Source: Trileptium ribeirensis
Taxonomy: Eukaryota; Nematoda; Enoplea; Enoplida; Thoracostomopsidae
Assembly (NCBI GenBank): GCA_030248225.1
Contig: JASANE010015991.1
Coordinates: forward strand, 1-64,000
DNA length: 64,000 nt
Reading direction: 5' to 3'
The notes below the pieces were generated by a model. The model had not been told where the DNA came from. It was given only the letters and a program-made list of their open reading frames with translations, and did not search any database. The position numbers and the translations under genes were made by a program. Position 1 is the first letter of the stretch. The number at the start of each line of letters is the position of its first letter. Shown one piece after another: positions 59,270-64,000 of the stretch.

Positions 59270-59460
59270 GGGCGTTTCCGGCCTGACCCCCAGTTTCTGG
59301 GGGGTCGAGATGCCCCGATCCCCAGTTTTTTTTGGGGAGGGGTCGCTCGGACCCCCCTTCAGTTTTTTTGGGTGGGTCGGTTCATAAGCAGTTGCTTTTG
59401 AACCGACCCACTCAGAAATTGGGGGGTCCGAGCTCCCCCCAGCTGCTGCCTTAAGGAGCT
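59270..59460. repeat. G/C-run minisatellite of hairpin units
   Basis: Units of the type GACCCCCAGTTTCTGGGGGG, TCCCCAGTTTTTTTTGGGGA, ACCCCCCTTCAGTTTTTTTG and GAAATTGGGGGGTCCGAGCT follow each other. Several fold on themselves. GGGTGGGTCGGTTCA pairs with TGAACCGACCCAC-like sequence across AAGCAGTTGCTT. Its minus strand gives a Pro/Ser/Lys-rich frame that I take to be non-coding. Confidence 0.65.
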
Positions 59461-59856
59461 TTAAGTTCCTTAAGGAACCTCGCAAGTTAAACGAATAACA
59501 ACGCACATGAAAACTAGCATCATATGACAAACTCATAATGTGAGATGTCGAAATTTGTAGGTAGTGTGCGTTAAAGGGTAAGTGCGCTGCGTGATTCACT
59601 TCATATTATTCCTATTTCATCCAATTGCAATACTTAAGTAATTTTGTCAACAATTATGTGAAGTAAGAAGCTATAACATTTTTAAGAAATACAATAAAAA
59701 CTAAGTTTTGGATCAAGTATTATTGGAATTTTGTTACTATGATTGAAATCATCCGGTGGCGTTAGCTAAGTATTAATCTCTTTATCGAAAATGATTGCAG
59801 TAAATCTTGTAATGAACCTTGTGAATCACAATGGGTCGAGGTTTAGCTCTAACCGC

Positions 59857-60018
59857 TGGTAATTAAGGTACAGTGTTATTTACCAGTACCGCTATGGCAA
59901 CCTATTAATATTTTGTTAATTTTTTGTTTTAGTTAAATGTCTTCCAACGTGTCATGAAACGGTTGGTGGTAATTAAGTTACAGTGTTGTTTGCCGATACC
60001 GCTATGGCAACCCACTAT
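59857..60018 (+). repeat. Degenerate duplicate of an intron end and exon start (exon 17)
   Basis: About 110 bases at 59857-59968 resemble the end of the intron and first 36 bases of exon 60545: TACCGCTATGGCAACC, TATTTTGTTA, TTTTTTGTTTTAG, then TTAAATG..TCCAACGTG.CATGAAACG. A second partial copy follows (59969-60018), and the true junction is the third. Family B sequence separates copies two and three. Confidence 0.8.
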
Positions 60019-60450
60019 CTGGGCTCTCCAAAATTTGGGGTGGGGGGCCTGGCATTTTTCGGTGCCCCTGGTTCAGAACAAGTGCCGCCCGGTTCGTGCC
60101 CCTGGAATAATTTTGGGCTCCCCCGGTTCATCGCCTCTTTGTTTCCAATCGGTCCAAAGTACAAAAAAGGATCAACATTTGTACTAAAATTCCGTTCTGA
60201 AGCCAAAAATTTCTCAAATTTTATCAAAATTTGCTTCACAATCGCTTTTTCTCTCCACAAAGCCATTTTTCCAGTGTTCTGACACGAGTTTTAACCGTTT
60301 TTCTCTGCGAAAAATGCACCCTGGCAAAATCGGGCGGCGCCCCCCCCCCCTGGTTCGGAACCAGGGGGCCCCATGGCAAAATTTTCAGCGAATGGAGAGC
60401 CCGCCCAGACTATTATCTTTTTAGTTTTTTTGTAGTTTAAGTTAATGTTA
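60019..60450. repeat. Dispersed repeat family B, copy 2
   Basis: It contains GCATTTTTCGGTGCCCCTGG and TGGCAAAATTTTCAGCGAAT in the same order as 525-850. It is flanked on both sides by TACCGCTATGGCAACCCACT. At 60346-60368, CCCCCTGGTTC and GAACCAGGGGG pair perfectly around one G. Confidence 0.65.
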
Positions 60451-60544
60451 ACTGATTTGAAACGGCTACCTAGTAAATAAGTTAGTGTTATTTGCCGGTA
60501 CCGCTATGGCAACCCACTAATATTTTGTTAGTTTTTTGTTTTAG

Positions 60545-60754
60545 CTAAATGACTCCCAACTTGACATGAAACGTCTGGCTGAAGAAAAAGCGAAGCTTAT
60601 TGCTGAACTCGAACAATTGAAAGCTACATGTTTTGTGATAAACTCTGAGAGAACAGATATAGCTAACGGTGGCGGTGATATTGGAATATCTGATGATGAG
60701 TCCCGCGCAACATCCAAATCGATGATTGATGACTTGGAGTTCCAGACAAGAACT
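60545..60754 (+). CDS. SLMAP-like exon 17 (coiled coil plus acidic segment)
   Basis: Acceptor TTTTAG, donor GTAAGT, exactly 70 codons in phase 0. It starts LNDSQLDMKRLAEEKAKLIA, then ELEQLKATCFVI, followed by an acidic, Gly-rich segment (NGGGDIGISDDESRATSK) and DDLEFQTRT. A degenerate copy of its acceptor and first 12 codons lies about 610 bases upstream (59933-59968). Confidence 0.85.
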
Positions 60755-61197
60755 GTAAGTTTAAGTACAGTAAAACATTTGTTGTATTGCAGCGGCTCAG
60801 CTTTACTGTGACTTATTTGCCATTTGTGTAGCAATTTATTCGGTTATTTGGTTATCAAATTCCTTGGTGCAAAAAAATTTAATTTTATTCTCAATTTATA
60901 AGTTTGATGACCGCATTTTGGAGCTGGATCGATTGGTGTGAATATCAGCTGTATGTGTTCATGTTTTACGGGCATAGGCACACTCTTGAACATAAATTGG
61001 CATAAACTCTTAATCTATATTTTCATACCAGTCGAATTATGTGTTGAAGGGAGTTTTAATGGTAGAAAATAACCAATTTATTGACAATTTTTTCGAAATT
61101 TTTTGTTACCGAGATTAAATACGTGCAAACACTATTCGTAATTCAAAAAGCGAAAATATGTCATAAATAAGCCATCGGCAGAACTAAGTCAAATAAT

Positions 61198-61450
61198 ACA
61201 GTCACGGACAGAAATAAGTGCACAAAAACGGGCGCAACAACGTTCGTTTATAAAAGAACGTTTCAACATTCCTTTGCGTATACATTCGTTCATAAACGAA
61301 CGTAAAATAATTCATTCTAAAACGCGACGAATTTTGTTTACGTTGACGTTCGTTTATAAACGCATGTTATAACGTTCGTTTACGTTTAACTTAGTTCTTT
61401 ATTTACTGATTTTCGTTCCTAACTGGATATATGTTTTTGTCCGTGCTGAA
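61198..61450. mobile_element. Non-autonomous Tc1/mariner-like element with CGTTCGTTT palindromes
   Basis: The left end TACAGTCACGGACAGAAATA then AGTGCAC is typical of Tc1/mariner tips. The right end TTTTTGTCCGTGCTGAA is its imperfect inverse. The interior is iterated CGTTCGTTTATAAA(A)GAACG-type palindromes (61241-61260, 61284-61303, 61349-61385). There is no transposase. A relative is at 9705-9870. Confidence 0.5.
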
Positions 61451-61551
61451 TCAGATGATACAAAACTTATCGCTACATCTTTATATATGACAAATTTCAG
61501 GCTGTGGAGCATTCTAGAAAAGAACCACTATTTCTTGCTTTATTTTTTCAG

Positions 61552-61662
61552 ATTGCTATTTGTTCATCGATTCCACTGTTTATACTTCTATTAGCCGTCA
61601 TCATGGCGTACCTTCCATTTTTTTCCGCAATAACAGCCACATCTGATCCACCGTACCAATAA
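61552..61662 (+). CDS. SLMAP-like last exon: C-terminal membrane anchor and stop
   Basis: Acceptor TTTTTTCAG; phase 0; 36 codons and TAA. The first part, IPLFILLLAVIMAYLPFF, is a single hydrophobic span. The tail SAITATSDPPYQ is short and uncharged except for one Asp. With no other hydrophobic stretch in the visible protein this is a classic tail anchor, which would insert post-translationally (GET/TRC route) and leave the coiled coil in the cytosol. The position and the P...LLAV...LPF pattern match the SLMAP anchor. The DPPYQ end recalls KASH tails (PPPX), but the luminal part is too short for a standard KASH domain. Confidence 0.87.
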   Translation: MAICSSIPLFILLLAVIMAYLPFFSAITATSDPPYQ

Positions 61663-62330
61663 TCGGTGTTACGTTGTTTTTGGTGACATGGTTTACCAAT
61701 CCATATTATGACGGGCATAATGTATTTTGTTGGAGCGAACTTCAAGTATTGAAATCGACATGTCTGTGCATGTTTGTGTTTCTCCTGATCCTCCTACTAT
61801 TATGAGTTATCGACAAAACTATATTCCAGCCACGATACATTGCCTAGTAAAATTTCTCTATCCTGGACTAACAATTCAGGCGGTTCAACTGATGAACTAC
61901 ACTGTTTCATATTTTGGAAGCTGCTGCTCAGTTGAGTGTCTCCGTCGTGTACTTCGGTGCTAATATGACTGAATATTGTGTTATGTGGTTAGCACAAGAA
62001 CGTAAAAAATTCCCTATTTGTAATAATGTACAGAGTTAAAGTTATTTGGCGTTCGAAAATGTATGACGTTTTAGCTTAAAGCAGCCATTTTGCAATGCAA
62101 TATTTAGCTCGCTGTGTTGCGTGGCGCGCACAGTTCGACGAATCTTTGCGCTATTATTCGAATAACTTTGGAATTCGTTGTGTGCTGTGCAACTGTATTA
62201 TTGCAAATAAGATAGTTATAATAATGCTTTCTTGCGAGCACGAAGGATAGATTACTATTTACCTTGCTGCATAAGATAACCGGTAATAAATGGTTAATGT
62301 TTGTACAATCTCGACCAGAATAAAGCGCAA
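61663..62330 (+). other. Probable 3' UTR
   Basis: This stretch runs from the stop codon to two AATAAA hexamers at 62285-62290 and 62319-62324. I see no conserved coding sequence in it. The end at about 62340 is inferred from the signals only; the nearest other AATAAA I noticed is near 63887. Confidence 0.5.
62285..62324 (+). terminator. Candidate polyadenylation signals (two AATAAA)
   Basis: Two canonical AATAAA hexamers 34 bases apart lie 620-660 bases after the stop codon of the tail-anchored gene. They could serve its 3' end. The assignment rests on motif and position alone. Confidence 0.4.
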
Positions 62331-62889
62331 ACGACATTGAAATCAGTTCTATTGCAGTAGATGGAAATCGAAATTTGAGATTTACTTAAACGTGCTAAAA
62401 TCGAATTAGTGTTAAATCTCGTGTAATCAAAATATCGTTTAAACTCTGACCTTCGTATTCGCGAAAAAAATTGCCATGTGGCATTGTCCAGAGTATCCCT
62501 GCTTCAAAACGGGGGTTTTGATTTTCGCAGGTGGCGTCGCAGGAGGCCTCCGAATAAAAATACGTCAGAATATAATGTCGTATATTCAATTCATATTCAA
62601 CAAGTACGACCGAGAGATAACCGGAAAATATGTCAGCTTCCGTACCTTCATTAAATCAACTCTTGCCATTTCGTTCAATTTTTGCACGTATCTTTGGACG
62701 TGCCTTTGATGCTTCTACATTGGAATTTCCGGTTTTCTTAGTAATAGCCCAAATTACGAAAATTTTTGTGGTATTGGTTGAGAATAATGCAGAGAACGAC
62801 AGATTCAGTATTCGTCAGATATTACTGTCGCCTTTCAAACCAACTAACATTGAACGACAGTCGAACAAATTTAAACAAGTTCGCCAAAA

Positions 62890-62968
62890 ATGTTAAAAAC
62901 GTTGGAATTTCTCGTCCTAACACCGAACGAACTTTTAGCCAATATCAAATGCATAACACTCATCTCTG
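62890..62968 (+). CDS. Possible first coding exon of a downstream gene (sirtuin-like start?)
   Basis: ATG preceded by CAAAA opens 26 codons plus one base, ending at a strong donor (G/GTGAGT). The peptide is MLKTLEFLVLTPNELLANIK then CITLISG. The shape, a helix (LLANIK) followed by a beta strand ending in ISG, is what precedes the Rossmann GAG motif in sirtuins (for example AK.IVIISGAG in SIRT5). The next exon would then start by completing a Gly codon and encode AG. I could not find that exon before the window ends, so this remains a weak proposal. An overlapping ORF at 62630-62896 has no recognisable family. Confidence 0.28.
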
Positions 62969-64000
62969 GTGAGTAGTGTAAGGGTCCACGTTTTGCAATC
63001 TATTTGTCGATCGACGATTGTATTTACTAAAACGAAATGATGTCTCAAACGTAAAACTGGTGGATAGTGAGCAATAATACTAATATTTGCAAACCAGTTA
63101 GCAGTCGGGCAGAAATTCGGCTGTGTTGTCTTTAAATAACCACCATTATTGTGCTTTCGGTTTCAGTCTAATTTTGCGCAATTATGTAACATCTGTGTGG
63201 AAAATTAGACTGCTGCGTCGAATGCAGAAACGTTACTAAGGATAGCTAAAATGCCACGAATCAAATTCATATTGATTTGAATAGTGGAAGTATAGATTGT
63301 ATCAGCGGCAACTTTCGACTTATACATCATGATTTTTGTGCTTAACCGACATGGAACCCGAGTTTTTTGTTTACAAACTCTCTTAATGAATTCGCTAAAT
63401 GCTTTATAATTTTACATTCATCCAGTGTTACTGCACAACGCTTTTACTGGATGAATATTGCGTTTATATATTATAAATAATGTGTTGCATAAAGCATTTA
63501 AGGAGATTTTACAACGATTTAAAAAAGTATTCAAGTCACGTTGTACTTTCATTGGCATTGTATACTTAACGATGTGTGGCATATATAAATATTATCGTAG
63601 CGGATACCCACAATGTTAAACTTCTGTATTTTGTATTAAAACCGGTCGGATTCGTTAGATTTACACAATATGTAAATTTGCTGAATTACCATTTTTTAAT
63701 TAACGAAACAAAAAACACTCTACATGGATACTTATACTAGATTTAGTTTTACAGTACTATCTTTCTTGCAATTAGTCGCCAATAATATATAATTGTATCA
63801 TATCGGAATAAGTTTATTGAATTCTCACATAAAATTTAATATACTAATACTCGTTACTCCTAACGCTGTAGTAAATAGTGACGAGTAATAAATTTTTACT
63901 TTGACATTTTATGTCGAGTGTCATCTTATTCAGCAATGTGTAAGGTGTGTTGCAGTGACATTAGGCGTGAAACGTGCTAGAAGCTAATCATATCGCTTAC
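62969..64000. other. Downstream region without recognised features
   Basis: AT-rich; no exon continuing the candidate at 62890 and no shared repeats were found. Confidence 0.4.

Larger units (their letters stand above)
2560..61662 (+). other. Multi-exon gene: tail-anchored coiled-coil protein, probable SLMAP homologue (3' part)
   Basis: Eighteen exons (annotated separately) join with compatible phases, except at the 41229/58170 junction, to give about 635 residues rich in E, K, Q, L and A in heptad-like patterns. The protein ends in a hydrophobic segment and a 12-residue tail. Homology inference rests on collinear matches recalled from vertebrate SLMAP: RQETMLAAQVESLQ resembles REQMLEQKLATLQ; NEALID...RL resembles QALID...RL; EKLKTAE...AELQ resembles DKLKVAE...KELQ; NEDRMNCLAARVISLQ resembles TNERLTALQVRLEHLQ; and the anchor IPLFILLLAVIMAYLPF resembles the MP...LVAV...LYVPG anchor. 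SLMAP sits on ER, mitochondrial or sarcolemmal membranes through its tail. Its FHA domain links the STRIPAK phosphatase complex to MST kinases of the Hippo pathway. That FHA part would lie upstream of the window. Alternatives are another tail-anchored coiled-coil protein (golgin or KASH type). The coding gene is near certain; the family name is moderate. Confidence 0.62.

Noticed and set aside
59024..59599. 191-codon minus-strand ORF
   Set aside because: Its middle is the translation of the C/G-run minisatellite (PKKxGxxxDPS-type repeats), so it is most likely a by-product of the repeat.
61552..61662. KASH domain call for the C-terminal exon
   Set aside because: KASH luminal tails are about 20-30 residues and end PPPX; here there are 12 residues ending DPPYQ. 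A tail anchor of SLMAP type fits better.
62630..62896. 88-codon ORF starting MSASVPSLNQLL
   Set aside because: No family recognised; it overlaps in another frame the candidate first exon at 62890, which ends in a better donor.

Overview
This window looks like animal nuclear DNA. It is AT-rich and intron-dominated, with short exons separated by repeat-filled introns, and it has no operon-like gene packing. I cannot name the species. A LINE carrying an RNase H domain, a Ty3-type gag and an invertebrate-style DNA transposon suggest an invertebrate, but that is a guess.

The backbone is one plus-strand gene. I can follow 18 exons from 2560 to 61662 by matching splice sites and reading phase. It encodes about 635 residues, almost all coiled coil, ending in a single C-terminal membrane segment and a short tail. 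Several exon peptides line up in order with the coiled-coil half and tail anchor of SLMAP (sarcolemmal membrane-associated protein, a STRIPAK subunit), so I call it a SLMAP homologue with moderate confidence. The N-terminal part, which would carry the FHA domain in SLMAP, lies upstream of base 1. All junction phases agree except around the exon at 41136-41229.

Large insertions lie in the introns. A DNA-transposon-like element with inverted ends (14315-21558) carries a broken transposase-like gene and a second, convergent broken gene. An LTR retrotransposon (25767-34951) has ~1 kb LTRs and an intact 506-codon gag-like ORF but no recognisable pol. A dead minus-strand LINE (about 51240-53800) keeps pieces of reverse transcriptase, RNase H and a C-terminal zinc knuckle. 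There are also fold-back elements, a Tc1/mariner-like non-autonomous element, several recent tandem duplications, degenerate satellite-like arrays and at least five dispersed repeat families with copies in more than one intron.

Downstream of the gene's stop codon there is a 3' UTR with two AATAAA signals near 62285-62324. A possible first coding exon of another plus-strand gene follows at 62890-62968. No tRNA, rRNA, CRISPR or bacterial-type features were seen.
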